Origin: Pseudomonadota bacterium
Lineage (GTDB): Bacteria > Pseudomonadota > Alphaproteobacteria > Rhizobiales > Aestuariivirgaceae
DNA: 64,000 bases
Reading direction: 5' to 3'
NCBI GenBank assembly: GCA_020161855.1
Contig: JAIUNJ010000001.1
Location: forward strand, 620,001 to 684,000
Below are positions 55,395 through 63,987 of the stretch, one piece after another; position 1 is the stretch's first letter, and each line of letters begins with the position of its first letter. The translations under genes were made by a program, and so were the position numbers. The notes beneath the pieces are model-generated. The model searched no databases, was not told the origin of the DNA, and saw only the letters and a list, made by a program, of their open reading frames with translations.

Positions 55395-55457
55395 GACATC
55401 ACCTTTCTGCGACTGTCGTTGTTCTGAAGATTGAAAGACGGGAAATCCCGCCGCCTG

Positions 55458-55859
55458 CTAGCTTGGCGGTGCCGGGATGGCGCTGCGCTGGCGGTCCGCC
55501 CTGCCTGCGGTTTTCCGTGTTGCTTCCGGGGCCTTGCGCTGCGTGGCCGTGCTGCCCTTGCCGGCATGGGTGTGCCTTGACATGAGGATCTCCTCATACT
55601 GGCAGCATTGTTCGACGATTGCCTTCCAGATTGCTGCCGTAGCCATCCGGGGTATGCCAAGGCCACGACCAGCAGCCTCGCGGCGCTCAATAACGGTCCT
55701 GATGCGGCTTTGAATCCGCGCCGGAATGCCGTGCTGCGCCTTGAGTTGGGCCACGCGCTCGACAATCTCGAACCGCGCTGCCAACAGCTCCACAAGTTTG
55801 CGGTCTGAGGCATCGATGTCAAGGCGCAAACGGCGAAGCTCGTCATGCATGCCGGGCAA
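55458..55859 (-). CDS. AroQ-type chorismate mutase-like protein
   Basis: 133 residues. The first 85 form the AroQ helical fold: ELRRLRLDIDASDRKLVELL, then AARFEIVERVAQLK with the Arg and Lys that bind chorismate carboxylates. A second helix follows with RIRTVIERRE. A basic, disordered tail (about 95-133) follows. It could be chorismate mutase or an isochorismate-pyruvate lyase type enzyme. Its place in a molybdenum operon is unexpected. Confidence 0.75.
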   Translation of the reverse strand: MPGMHDELRRLRLDIDASDRKLVELLAARFEIVERVAQLKAQHGIPARIQSRIRTVIERREAAGRGLGIPRMATAAIWKAIVEQCCQYEEILMSRHTHAGKGSTATQRKAPEATRKTAGRADRQRSAIPAPPS

Positions 55860-55864
55860 TCCCT

Positions 55865-56239
55865 CTAATGAAGGGGTTCAGGTGCGTGGTTCGCGGCAAG
55901 GTCAGCCAAGCTGCGCAGGGCTTCCGGCGGCACGCAGAAAGACACCTCAAATCCATCGGCGGTCTTGAGGGACAGAATGAGGTCGCGCCGGCCCGGCGCT
56001 TCCTCGAGATGATAGGTCGCAAGCGGAAAAACCATGCGCAGCGAAGGATCATCGTAGCGGGCCTTGAGGGCCGCACTGACGAGACGCGGCAAGGTCATGG
56101 CAAGGGAACCCGCCTGATCAGGCGAGAGGCACAGTTTCACCGGCTCACCGGATTCTCCTGAGAGCCCGACGCGGATCACCTGCCCGTCATGGCTGACGTC
56201 GCAGCTGTTGAGTGCGCCAACCGTCAAAACTGTCGTCAT
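55865..56239 (-). CDS. Hypothetical protein leading the ModE-boxed operon
   Basis: 124 residues with a clear GAGGAAG ribosome site. It looks like a small soluble alpha/beta protein: VIRVGLSGESGEPVKLCLSPDQAG early and TADGFEVSFCVPPEAL near the end. I do not recognise a family. It is the first gene after the palindrome at 56250-56275, so it is probably expressed when molybdate is scarce. A sensor or accessory role is a guess. Confidence 0.7.
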   Translation of the reverse strand: MTTVLTVGALNSCDVSHDGQVIRVGLSGESGEPVKLCLSPDQAGSLAMTLPRLVSAALKARYDDPSLRMVFPLATYHLEEAPGRRDLILSLKTADGFEVSFCVPPEALRSLADLAANHAPEPLH

Positions 56240-56249
56240 GGAAGCTTCC

Positions 56250-56275
56250 TCGTTATTTTCATTTGAGCATAACGA
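56250..56275. promoter_or_regulatory. Putative ModE operator of the six-gene operon
   Basis: TCGTTAT (56250-56256) and ATAACGA (56269-56275) are perfect 7-bp arms with a 12-bp spacer. The plus-strand sequence GTTATTTTCATT-N5-ATAAC almost repeats the modA operator at 48040-48061. It lies 10 bp before the start of the minus-strand operon and right after the modE-like gene. Confidence 0.75.
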
Positions 56276-56295
56276 AGATGGGCGTGCAAGGGCTG

Positions 56296-56667
56296 CTAGC
56301 CGGAGCCTGCCCTCAGTTCCGGGATCTCGGCATCGAGCGCCTTCATATGCGACTCGGCCGCCACCATGGCGGCGCGCTCAATGGCGCGGTAGCGCGAGAT
56401 GAGGGTGAGCCCGAGCGGTGTGAGAGCAGCACCTCCGCCCTTGCGGCCTCCGGTCTTGGGCATGAGCACGGGCTGGCCGAAAATCTGGTTGATTTCATCG
56501 ACCAGTTCCCACGCCCGGCGATAGGACATGCCAAGGGCGCGGCCCCCGGCGGCGATCGAGCCCAGGGCGGCAATCTGCTCCAGAAGAGCGATCTTGCCGG
56601 GGCCGAGGCGATGCCCGGGCCCGAAGTCTATGCGAATGCTCAAGGCCGTCATCGGTTGCTCCTGCAC
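56296..56667 (-). CDS. ModE-type winged-helix regulator lacking the molybdate domain
   Basis: 123 residues (or 118 from the second ATG). The ModE N-terminal winged HTH is clear: ALLEQIAALGSIAAGGRALGMSYRRAWELVDEIN and KTGGRKGGGAALTPLG. The usual C-terminal tandem TOBE/Mop domains are absent, so it cannot sense molybdate alone unless another protein supplies that function. The gene is directly upstream of a perfect ModE-type palindrome. Confidence 0.9.
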   Translation of the reverse strand: MQEQPMTALSIRIDFGPGHRLGPGKIALLEQIAALGSIAAGGRALGMSYRRAWELVDEINQIFGQPVLMPKTGGRKGGGAALTPLGLTLISRYRAIERAAMVAAESHMKALDAEIPELRAGSG

Positions 56668-56783
56668 CCATCATGACGGACTTGCCCAAGGGAATCCACG
56701 CCAAAGCGGCAGGCAAAGCGCCTGCTTCCCGGCGGCCGCTTCTCTAATCGATATGTCAATTTGGATATAGCGCGCTTCGCAAA

Positions 56784-56815
56784 CTTCCCGGCCGGGCATT
56801 GGTCCGGCCGGGAAG
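56784..56815. terminator. Strong hairpin after kup
   Basis: CTTCCCGGCCGG (56784-56795) and CCGGCCGGGAAG (56804-56815) form a perfect 12-bp stem with an 8-nt loop. It lies 21 bp beyond the kup stop. The minus-strand tail is GTTTGCG, so termination is likely but the T-run is short. Confidence 0.65.
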
Positions 56816-56836
56816 AATATTGTCATCAATGATGGA

Positions 56837-58756
56837 CTACACAGCGATCTGGCTCCCCACTTCCACCACCCTGTCTGTGGGCAGGCGGAAGTAGTGGCTT
56901 GCATCATCAGCATTGCGGGCCAGGGCGATGAAGAGCCCATCCTGCCAAAGCGGCATCCCGGACCTGGGCGAGGCCCGAACGGTGCGCCGTGACAGGAAGA
57001 ACGATGTCGTCATGATATCGAATTTCAATCCATCAGGCCGCGCCTGTAGCAGGGCCGCCGGGATGCTCGGATTTTCCATGTAGCCGAAGCTGATCTGCAT
57101 CAGTGTGAAGTGGTCGCTGAGACGGCGCGTGCTCATGCGTTCCGTTTCGGAGACAACCGGCAGAGTGCTGTTGCGTACGGTCAGGACGATATTGTGTTCA
57201 TGCAGAACCTTATAGTGCTTGAGACTGTGCAGGAGTGCCGTCGGGGCGCTTTCCGGATCGGAGGTAAAGAACACCGCCGTGCCGGGCACGAGATGTGGCA
57301 ACCTGCGCTCAAGGCTGCCGACGAGATCCCCGAGTGGAACCTCACTCTTGCGCGTCTTGGCAAAGAGGATCGCCGTGCCGCCGCGCCAGGTCCACATAAC
57401 GAGCAGCAGGGCTGCACCGAGCGCCAACGGCACCCAGCCGCCGTGGAGAATCTTCAGCGCATTGGCGGCGAAGAAGATCACGTCGATCAGCAACAGCGGC
57501 AGCATCACGGCGAGGCTGAGCCACAGCGGCCATTTCCAGTATTTCCAGATGACGGCGATCGCCATGGTTGCGGTCACCACCATGGTTCCGGTGACGGCAA
57601 TGCCATAGGCAGACGCAAGGCTCGACGATGACCGGAAGGTGAGGACAAGAACGACCACCCCGAAGAGCAGAAGCCAGTTCACGTTGGGCATGTAGATCTG
57701 TCCCGATTGCGTTTCCGAGGTGAAGCGGATGCGCATGCGCGGCAGAAGCCCGAGCTGGATGGCCTGACGCGTGAGTGAGAATGCGCCGGTGATCACGGCC
57801 TGGCTGGCTATGATGGTTGCTGCCGTTGCCAGAACGACCGTGGGGACAAGTGCCCAATCGGGGACCATCAGGAAGAACGGGTTCTCGATGGAGGCCGGGT
57901 CCTTCAGGAGCATGGCGCCCTGACCGAGGTAGTTGAGGAAGAGGGCCGGCAGCACGATGACAAGCCAGGCGTATTGGATCGGCCGGCGGCCGAAATGGCC
58001 GAGGTCCGCATAGAGCGCCTCGGCACCGGTCACGGCGAGAAAGACTGCCCCCAGCGTGACAAGGCCGATCATCCCGTGGCCGGCCAGGAAGCTCACGGCA
58101 TAGACTGGGTTCATGGCTGCGAGGACGCCGGGATGATCGCTGATGTGCAGCAGGCCAGTTGCGGCGATGGCCGCGAACCAGACCAGCGTGATTGGCCCGA
58201 AATAGCTGGCGACGCGGCCTGTGCCGAAGGACTGTACGGCAAAAAGGGCCACAAGAATGGCAAGCGACAACGGCAGGATATAGGGATCGAAGGCTGGCGT
58301 GACGATCTTCAGGCCTTCGACCGCAGAGAGAACGGAGATGGCCGGTGTGATGATGGCGTCGCCGTAGAAAAGAGCGGCACCGATCATGCCGAGCACCGGG
58401 ATGAAGACGAGACCCTTGCCCATGCTGCGCTGTGCCAGCGCCATCAGAGAGAGTGTTCCGCCTTCGCCCTGATTGTCGGCGCGCAAGAGAATGAAAACGT
58501 ATTTGAGTGTGACGATGAGGATGAGAGCCCAGAAGATCAGCGAGAGAATGCCGAAGATGATGGGCTCGGTAATCGCGCCGCCGCCGGTTGCGGCAATGAC
58601 GGCCTCGCGGAGTGCGTAGAGCGGGCTTGTGCCGATGTCGCCATAGACGACACCGATGCTGCCAAGTGCAAGAATCCAGAAGTTCGACGGCTTCGCGCCG
58701 TGTCCTTCAGATGCGGGAGAGTCCGGTCCCTCCGCGATGTGTTGTGTGTGAGTCAT
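56837..58756 (-). CDS. kup: KUP-family potassium transporter
   Basis: 639 residues. The N-terminus [22 protein letters not shown] is the KUP signature, followed by about twelve membrane segments and a cytosolic C-terminal domain of about 180 residues. Potassium uptake by proton symport. Monocistronic by appearance, with a strong hairpin after the stop. Confidence 0.96.
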   Translation of the reverse strand: MTHTQHIAEGPDSPASEGHGAKPSNFWILALGSIGVVYGDIGTSPLYALREAVIAATGGGAITEPIIFGILSLIFWALILIVTLKYVFILLRADNQGEGGTLSLMALAQRSMGKGLVFIPVLGMIGAALFYGDAIITPAISVLSAVEGLKIVTPAFDPYILPLSLAILVALFAVQSFGTGRVASYFGPITLVWFAAIAATGLLHISDHPGVLAAMNPVYAVSFLAGHGMIGLVTLGAVFLAVTGAEALYADLGHFGRRPIQYAWLVIVLPALFLNYLGQGAMLLKDPASIENPFFLMVPDWALVPTVVLATAATIIASQAVITGAFSLTRQAIQLGLLPRMRIRFTSETQSGQIYMPNVNWLLLFGVVVLVLTFRSSSSLASAYGIAVTGTMVVTATMAIAVIWKYWKWPLWLSLAVMLPLLLIDVIFFAANALKILHGGWVPLALGAALLLVMWTWRGGTAILFAKTRKSEVPLGDLVGSLERRLPHLVPGTAVFFTSDPESAPTALLHSLKHYKVLHEHNIVLTVRNSTLPVVSETERMSTRRLSDHFTLMQISFGYMENPSIPAALLQARPDGLKFDIMTTSFFLSRRTVRASPRSGMPLWQDGLFIALARNADDASHYFRLPTDRVVEVGSQIAV

Positions 58757-58914
58757 GATGTTTACCCCTTGATGCTGCGGTGCAGCAGGGGCGGCGCTTT
58801 ACGCCTGTGCGGATGTGCCAGCGATGCAAAGTGGGCGCTGCAGGCATGCTGCCTGCGAAATGTCAGCGCCTCTTACCGATTTCCGGCATGAACGTTCAAT
58901 GCATTGAAACAAAA

Positions 58915-58942
58915 GAAAAACCCCGGTTAAGAACCGGGGTTT
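58915..58942 (-). terminator. Terminator of the VOC-wrbA operon
   Basis: AACCCCGGTT (58919-58928) and AACCGGGGTT (58932-58941) form a 10-bp stem with a 3-nt loop; on the minus strand a T-run (TTTTTCTTTTG) follows. It lies 25 bp after the wrbA stop. Confidence 0.9.
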
Positions 58943-58966
58943 GAGACGTGGTTTGCGGGTTGCCGG

Positions 58967-59578
58967 TTACTTGGCGGCGAGCTTGGCCGCAATCTTGGCG
59001 AGGTGGTTGCCCTGCCACTTTGCGCCGTCGAGCTCCTGTTCCGAGGGCATGCGCGAGCCGTCGCCACCCGTCGTTGTCGTTGCGCCGTAGGGCGAGCCGC
59101 CGCGGATGACGTCGTGGCCCATCTGGTCCTTGTAGGCATAGGGCAGGCCGACGATGACCATGCCATGATGCAGGAGGACGGTCTGGAAGCTCAGGATGGT
59201 CGGAACCTGACCACCGTGCTGATTGCCTGCGCCTGCCATGACGGCGCCCGGCTTGCCGAGAAGTGCGCCCTTGGCCCAAAGGCCGCCTGTCTGGTCGAGG
59301 AAGTTCTTCATCTGTGAGGCCATCATGCCGTAGCGGGTCGGCACGGCGAAGATGAAGCCATCATAACCCGCGAGATCGTCCGGCTTGGCCACAGGGGCCT
59401 TCTGGTCGGTCTTGTAGTGATAGGACTTCTGCACCTCTTCAGGGACGAGTTCCGGCACGCGCATCACGTCAACCTTTGCGCCGCCTTCCTTGGCACCTTC
59501 CGCCGCGGCATAGGCCATGGCTTCCATGTGGCCCCAGGAGGAATAGTAAAGAACGAGAACCTTTGTCACTTTGATCAC
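58967..59578 (-). CDS. wrbA: NAD(P)H:quinone oxidoreductase, WrbA type
   Basis: 203 residues of the flavodoxin-like WrbA family. The FMN phosphate loop [36 protein letters not shown] and [15 protein letters not shown] are present. It reduces quinones by two electrons, avoiding semiquinones. It starts 1 bp after the stop of a VOC-family gene, which forms one operon with it. Confidence 0.96.
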   Translation of the reverse strand: MIKVTKVLVLYYSSWGHMEAMAYAAAEGAKEGGAKVDVMRVPELVPEEVQKSYHYKTDQKAPVAKPDDLAGYDGFIFAVPTRYGMMASQMKNFLDQTGGLWAKGALLGKPGAVMAGAGNQHGGQVPTILSFQTVLLHHGMVIVGLPYAYKDQMGHDVIRGGSPYGATTTTGGDGSRMPSEQELDGAKWQGNHLAKIAAKLAAK

Positions 59579-59579
59579 C

Positions 59580-60071
59580 TTATTGAGTTGCTTGTTTGAG
59601 GAGGTTGTTGAGGTCGAGGCGCTGGGTCACCATGGCGAGTGAACCATCGTCCTTGCGCGGCCACTGGCTTTCGGGCTTGTCCCAGTAGAGTTCGACACCG
59701 TTTTCATCGGGATCGCGCAGGTAAAGCGCTTCCGAGACACCGTGATCGGAGGCTCCGTCCAGCGGATAGTTGTTCTCGATCAGACGCTTCAATGCGTTCG
59801 CGAGGTCAGCGCGGGTCGGATAGAGAATGGCGGTGTGGAAAAGGCCGGTCGTGCCGGGCGGCGGTGGTTTGCCACCCTTGCTTTCCCAGGTGTTGAGGCC
59901 GATGTGGTGATGATAGCCGCCAGCGGAAATGAAGGCGGCCTGGTCGCCGTACAGCTGTTGCAGTTCAAACCCCAGGACGCCGGTGTAGAAGGCAAGGGCG
60001 CGCTGGAGATCCGCCACCTTGAGGTGGACGTGGCCGATCTTCGTGCCGGCCGGGATGGGGGACGTGCTCAT
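59580..60071 (-). CDS. VOC-family (catechol dioxygenase/glyoxalase-like) protein
   Basis: 163 residues. Two betaalphabeta modules; metal ligands are likely H14 (GHVHLKV), a central His of the YHHHIGLN segment and a C-terminal Glu (GVELYWDKP). This resembles CatE/MhqO-type ring-cleaving dioxygenases. Its pairing with wrbA matches quinone/catechol detoxification operons in other bacteria. An operator-like palindrome lies 18 bp upstream of the ATG. Confidence 0.85.
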   Translation of the reverse strand: MSTSPIPAGTKIGHVHLKVADLQRALAFYTGVLGFELQQLYGDQAAFISAGGYHHHIGLNTWESKGGKPPPPGTTGLFHTAILYPTRADLANALKRLIENNYPLDGASDHGVSEALYLRDPDENGVELYWDKPESQWPRKDDGSLAMVTQRLDLNNLLKQATQ

Positions 60072-60089
60072 GGGAGACCCACAAATTAA

Positions 60090-60110
60090 AAGTAACTGTT
60101 GATGTTACTT
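60090..60110. promoter_or_regulatory. Palindrome upstream of the VOC-wrbA operon
   Basis: AAGTAAC (60090-60096) and GTTACTT (60104-60110) are perfect 7-bp arms with spacer TGTTGAT. It suits a HxlR- or MarR-type quinone-responsive repressor, but none is encoded nearby. Confidence 0.6.
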
Positions 60111-60238
60111 AATTAGGCGGCCAGAGCAGCGGTTTCAAGTGAAAACTTGGAAAAAGTTGAAAGTGGTGGACATTTCAGACCTTTGGGCTTGTGGCAGCGG
60201 GGTCCGGCGCGGCATGAGGTGATCAGGAGGCCGCTGCC

Positions 60239-60895
60239 ATGTCGAAGAAAACGCCCTTCACCCCGCCTGCCAATCTGACCGTGGTCGACCATCCGCTGGT
60301 GCTGCACAAGCTGAGCCTGATGCGGGACAAGCATACGCCTTCGGCGGTGTTCCGGCAGCTGCTGCACGAGATCAGCCATCTCCTCGCCTATGAGGTGTGC
60401 CGGGACCTGCCGATGACCACCCAGACCATCGAGACGCCGCTTGCCGAGATGGAGGCCCCGATTCTCAAGGGCAAGAAGCTGGTCATTGTTTCGGTGCTGC
60501 GCGCCGGCAATGGCCTGCTCGAAGGGATGCTGTCTCTCATTCCTTCGGCGCGTGTCGGCCACATCGGCATCTACCGCAATCCTGAGACACTGCAGCCGAT
60601 CGAATACTACATGAAAGTGCCGGAGGACATTGCCGAGCGCCGCACCATTGTCGTCGACCCCATGCTGGCCACGGGCAATTCCGTGTCGGCGGCGGTGAAG
60701 CGCCTGAAGGAGAAGGGCGCCCAGGATCTTCGTCTGGTGACGCTGCTTTCGGCACCGGAAGGTATCCTGCATTTCAACCGGGAGCATCCCGATGTGCCAG
60801 TCTTCACGGCAGCGGTGGATTCGCACCTCAACGGCCACGGCTACATCGTGCCGGGACTGGGCGACGCGGGCGACCGCATGTTCGGCACCAAGTGA
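60239..60895 (+). CDS. upp: Uracil phosphoribosyltransferase
   Basis: 218 residues. The PRPP-binding loop is [20 protein letters not shown], and [14 protein letters not shown] plus the C-terminal [16 protein letters not shown] uracil-binding segment are present. It salvages uracil to UMP. AGGAGG precedes the ATG. Confidence 0.97.
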   Translation: MSKKTPFTPPANLTVVDHPLVLHKLSLMRDKHTPSAVFRQLLHEISHLLAYEVCRDLPMTTQTIETPLAEMEAPILKGKKLVIVSVLRAGNGLLEGMLSLIPSARVGHIGIYRNPETLQPIEYYMKVPEDIAERRTIVVDPMLATGNSVSAAVKRLKEKGAQDLRLVTLLSAPEGILHFNREHPDVPVFTAAVDSHLNGHGYIVPGLGDAGDRMFGTK

Positions 60896-60993
60896 GTTTA
60901 CGCTTCATTCAGCATGGCAAGATTTTGCCCTGCTGGTGATACGTCTGGGCAAGACATTCACCCCTAGGGTTTCCCGGAATGGAGAAGTCCTGA

Positions 60994-61788
60994 ATGTCTG
61001 CTGCTGCACCCGCCCGTCATCCCCGGGCCTACGCGCCGGAACTTGCGCGCCGGCCTGATGGGCAGCCGCGCCGTGTGCTCTATGCAGAAGACCAGGTTTC
61101 ATCGCGCGTGGTCACCAAGGCCATGCTGGAAAAGATGGGCTTTCAGGTCGATGCCGTCGATGACGGCGAACTTGCCGTCGAGAAGGCGGCCAGCGGCAGC
61201 TATGATCTCGTCCTCCTTGATATCGAAATGCCCGTCATGGATGGGGTGACTGCGGCCCGCATCATTCGCGCCGAGAACGAGAACTATCGTGCGACGCCGA
61301 TCCTCGCGCTGTCCGCATTCCTTGCCGATTCGACCGAGAACTGCATCTGGCGCGATGCTTTTGACACGGCCGTACCCAAGCCTGCCAACATGCAGGATAT
61401 TAGCCTTGCCATGCTTCGCGCCATGGAGAAGCACGGTGTCGCTCCCAAGATGGCCGAGCCAAAGCCGCAGCCGAATCTCACTGCCGGTGACGGTTCCCTG
61501 TGGAGCAGTATGGAAAAGACCCTGCCGCGCGGAACACGCGCCCTTCTGGTGCGTGCGGCCGCAGGCGAGATGGAGCATCTGGCACTGGCTGTGGCTGCAG
61601 CACGTGAGGCCGGTGAGACCGAACAGCTTCGCAAGTGCCGGCATACGCTGAAAGGTCTGGCGTTGAACTTCGGACTGGATGAGGTGGTCAGTGCCATTGC
61701 CTCGACCAGCACGTCACCTCGCACCATCGACATGAGCGCGCTTCTGACGCTCATTCGTTCGTGGCTGGAAAAGAACGGCAAGGCCTGA
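60994..61788 (+). CDS. Response regulator receiver plus HPt domain protein
   Basis: 264 residues. The REC domain (27-145) has E32-D33, phosphoacceptor D76 (LLDIEMPVMDG) and K129 (VPKPAN). A linker leads to a helical HPt domain with H217 (RHTLKGLALNFG). There is no DNA-binding or kinase domain, so it probably passes phosphate within a phosphorelay. No kinase is encoded next to it; the input is unknown. Confidence 0.88.
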   Translation: MSAAAPARHPRAYAPELARRPDGQPRRVLYAEDQVSSRVVTKAMLEKMGFQVDAVDDGELAVEKAASGSYDLVLLDIEMPVMDGVTAARIIRAENENYRATPILALSAFLADSTENCIWRDAFDTAVPKPANMQDISLAMLRAMEKHGVAPKMAEPKPQPNLTAGDGSLWSSMEKTLPRGTRALLVRAAAGEMEHLALAVAAAREAGETEQLRKCRHTLKGLALNFGLDEVVSAIASTSTSPRTIDMSALLTLIRSWLEKNGKA

Positions 61789-61847
61789 GACCGGCCTGCG
61801 TCAGCTTTTGCGTCTTTAATCTGTTTTGAGGGTGACCGCGATGACGA

Positions 61848-62006
61848 TCAGCGATTGGCTGTCGTTGTCTTGTTGAGCGCGGGACGAAGCTCAAGGGTGT
61901 TCAGCATCTGCAACAGCTCGGCCACATCGGGGCTCATGCGCTTCTTGCTGTCCTTGGCGATCGTGCGGTCTTGCGTCGTCATCTTCGTGTTCCTGGCAGC
62001 TGCCAT
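61848..62006 (-). CDS. Small hypothetical basic protein
   Basis: 52 residues (44 from the second ATG at 61982, which has AGGAA upstream). Rich in Thr, Lys and Arg at the N-terminus with an amphipathic segment MSPDVAELLQMLNTLEL. No family is recognised. It fills most of the gap between the REC-HPt gene and the cytochrome pair on the opposite strand. Coding is suggested by the codon pattern only. Confidence 0.45.
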   Translation of the reverse strand: MAAARNTKMTTQDRTIAKDSKKRMSPDVAELLQMLNTLELRPALNKTTTANR

Positions 62007-62193
62007 CTAAAATGCTGAACTTAAGCAAACCCTAATCCGTCACGGCTGAAGCCAGCCGGAATGGCCTGTTCATCTGCCGTTCATCGCCGCGGAACACACA
62101 GAATTGTGATGCCAGAATTCGGACAAGATATGTAACAAGGCTGGTGGCATCGTAGATGCGTTCCGGCGCAAAAAGTTGAAGGAGAAACGCCCA

Positions 62194-62649
62194 ATGAAAG
62201 TGAAGCTCGTCGCCACACTGATGTTTGGAGCCTTGGCGCTCGGTGCCGGCACAGCGCTGGCAGGCCCGGCAGATGATGCCATCACGGCGCGCCAGGCGTG
62301 CATGAAAGCCAATGGCGCCGCCATGGGTTCGCTCGTGCCGATTGCCAAGGGCGAGAAGGCTTTTGATGCTGCAGCCGTGGCCGAAGCCGTCGGCAAGATC
62401 GAGACGGCCTGCAGCGGTTTCGCAGGCTGGTGGGGTGAAGACACGCAGAAGGGTGAAACCTTGCAGACCTGGGCCAAGCCTGAAATCTGGTCTGATGCGG
62501 CCGGCTTCCAGGCCGCAGGATCGGCCTATGGTGCGGGCCTCGCCGCTGTGAAGACGGCGACAGACGAAGCCACATTCAAGGATGGCTTTGCCAAGTTCGG
62601 CGCATCCTGCGGTGGCTGCCACCAGAAGTTCCGCATGCCGAAAGGCTGA
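62194..62649 (+). CDS. Class II cytochrome c (c'/c556 type)
   Basis: 151 residues from the ATG after GAAGGAG. The signal peptide ends at ALA. The four-helix fold has its haem motif CGGCH close to the C-terminus (SCGGCHQKFR), as in cytochrome c' and c556. A periplasmic electron carrier or gas-binding protein. The diheme cytochrome gene follows 3 bp later. Confidence 0.92.
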   Translation: MKVKLVATLMFGALALGAGTALAGPADDAITARQACMKANGAAMGSLVPIAKGEKAFDAAAVAEAVGKIETACSGFAGWWGEDTQKGETLQTWAKPEIWSDAAGFQAAGSAYGAGLAAVKTATDEATFKDGFAKFGASCGGCHQKFRMPKG

Positions 62650-62652
62650 GTC

Positions 62653-63567
62653 ATTTCCAGCATCCTGACCAAACGCAATCTGGGAGCCCTGGCCGTTCTT
62701 GTCGCGCTGGGGCTTCTGGCTTTCTGGCTGCTGACTGTTCCGCGGCCGCTCAGCGAGGCAGATATCCCGAAGCACACGCCCGACGTTGCGAACGGGCAGC
62801 TTCTCTACAATGCCGGGGGCTGTCATTCCTGTCACCTGCCCGGGCCTGAACTGGCAAGTGCCGACCCGTCTCTCCCGGCCGGTGGTGCGCCGCTCAAGAC
62901 ACCGATCGGCATTCTCTACCCACCGAACCTGACGCCTGATCCCGAGACGGGTCTTGGCAAGTGGCGTGACGTGGATTTCGTCAATGCCATGCAGAAGGGC
63001 ATTGGCATCAACAACGAACACCTGATCCCGGCCTTCCCTTACACCTCCTATGCCAAGATGCGTGTGGAGGATGTGCTCGACATCAAGGCTTATCTCGCCA
63101 CACTGCCGCCGGTGAAGAACCCGGCCAAGGCCGATGAGGTCTTTGCCTTGCCCGTGGTCCGGCGTGGCCTAGGTCTCTGGAAATATGTGGGCCTCGACGA
63201 GGGCAAGTGGGTGCCAGACCCCTCACAGAGCGAAAGCTGGAACCGTGGATCCTATCTTGTGAACGGGCCGGGCCATTGCCAGGAGTGTCACACGCCACGC
63301 TCAATCTTCATGAGCACGGACGACTCGCAGGCTTTCCGCGGCGGTGCGCATCCTGAAGGTGAAGGTAAGGTGCCATCACTTGTCGATCTCGTGGGGCGCG
63401 AGCGCTACAAGGACGCAAAAGACCTGATGAGTGCTTTCCAGTTCGGGGAGATGATGGGTTACGACCGCATGTCATCGGGTGGCATGGGCAACGTACAGCA
63501 GAATATCTCCAAGCTGCCCGAAAGCGACATTCTGGCCATCGCTGAGTATCTGGTCAGCCTGAAGTAG
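62653..63567 (+). CDS. Membrane-anchored diheme cytochrome c
   Basis: 304 residues if started at ATT (62653), just after AAAGG. An N-terminal membrane anchor (LGALAVLVALGLLAFWLL) is followed by two haem motifs, CHSCH and CQECH, each in its own domain, with PNLTPDPETGLG as in fructose/gluconate/alcohol dehydrogenase cytochrome subunits. No ATG, GTG or TTG is in frame before the anchor; the alternative CTG at 62665 lacks a ribosome site. It likely passes electrons to or from the cytochrome c' neighbour. Confidence 0.8.
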   Translation: MSSILTKRNLGALAVLVALGLLAFWLLTVPRPLSEADIPKHTPDVANGQLLYNAGGCHSCHLPGPELASADPSLPAGGAPLKTPIGILYPPNLTPDPETGLGKWRDVDFVNAMQKGIGINNEHLIPAFPYTSYAKMRVEDVLDIKAYLATLPPVKNPAKADEVFALPVVRRGLGLWKYVGLDEGKWVPDPSQSESWNRGSYLVNGPGHCQECHTPRSIFMSTDDSQAFRGGAHPEGEGKVPSLVDLVGRERYKDAKDLMSAFQFGEMMGYDRMSSGGMGNVQQNISKLPESDILAIAEYLVSLK

Positions 63568-63588
63568 TGCAGGCGCTTCCGCTGGTTT

Positions 63589-63987
63589 TCAAAGCAGGTC
63601 TTCGAGGTGCGGCAGCAGCGGCTTGTCGGCCGGCGGCATGGGATAGTCGCGCAGGTTCTTGGCGCGCACCCATTTGATCTCCTGGCCCTCCATGGCTTCC
63701 GCCTCGCCCTTCCAGCGTCGGCAGACATAGAGGGGCATCAGCAGGTGAAAATCATCATAGGCGTGGCTGGCAAAGGTGAGTGGTGCCAGGCAGGATTCCG
63801 CCACGTCGATGTTGAGCTCTTCCTTGAGTTCGCGGATCAGGGCTCGCTCGGGCCGTTCGCCAGCCTCGATCTTTCCGCCCGGAAACTCCCAGAGGCCTGC
63901 CAGCGCCTTGCCCTCGGGCCGCTTCGAGAGAAGCACGCGCCCGTCACGGTCAATGAGAGCAACGGCGACGACGAGAACGACGCGCAT
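63589..63987 (-). CDS. mutT: 8-oxo-dGTP diphosphatase
   Basis: 132 residues. The Nudix box GGKIEAGERPERALIRELKEEL is complete, and the N-terminal VVLVVAVALIDRDGRVLLSKRPEGK and LWEFPGG match MutT. It removes oxidised dGTP from the nucleotide pool. The gene ends close to the diheme cytochrome gene on the other strand. Confidence 0.93.
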   Translation of the reverse strand: MRVVLVVAVALIDRDGRVLLSKRPEGKALAGLWEFPGGKIEAGERPERALIRELKEELNIDVAESCLAPLTFASHAYDDFHLLMPLYVCRRWKGEAEAMEGQEIKWVRAKNLRDYPMPPADKPLLPHLEDLL

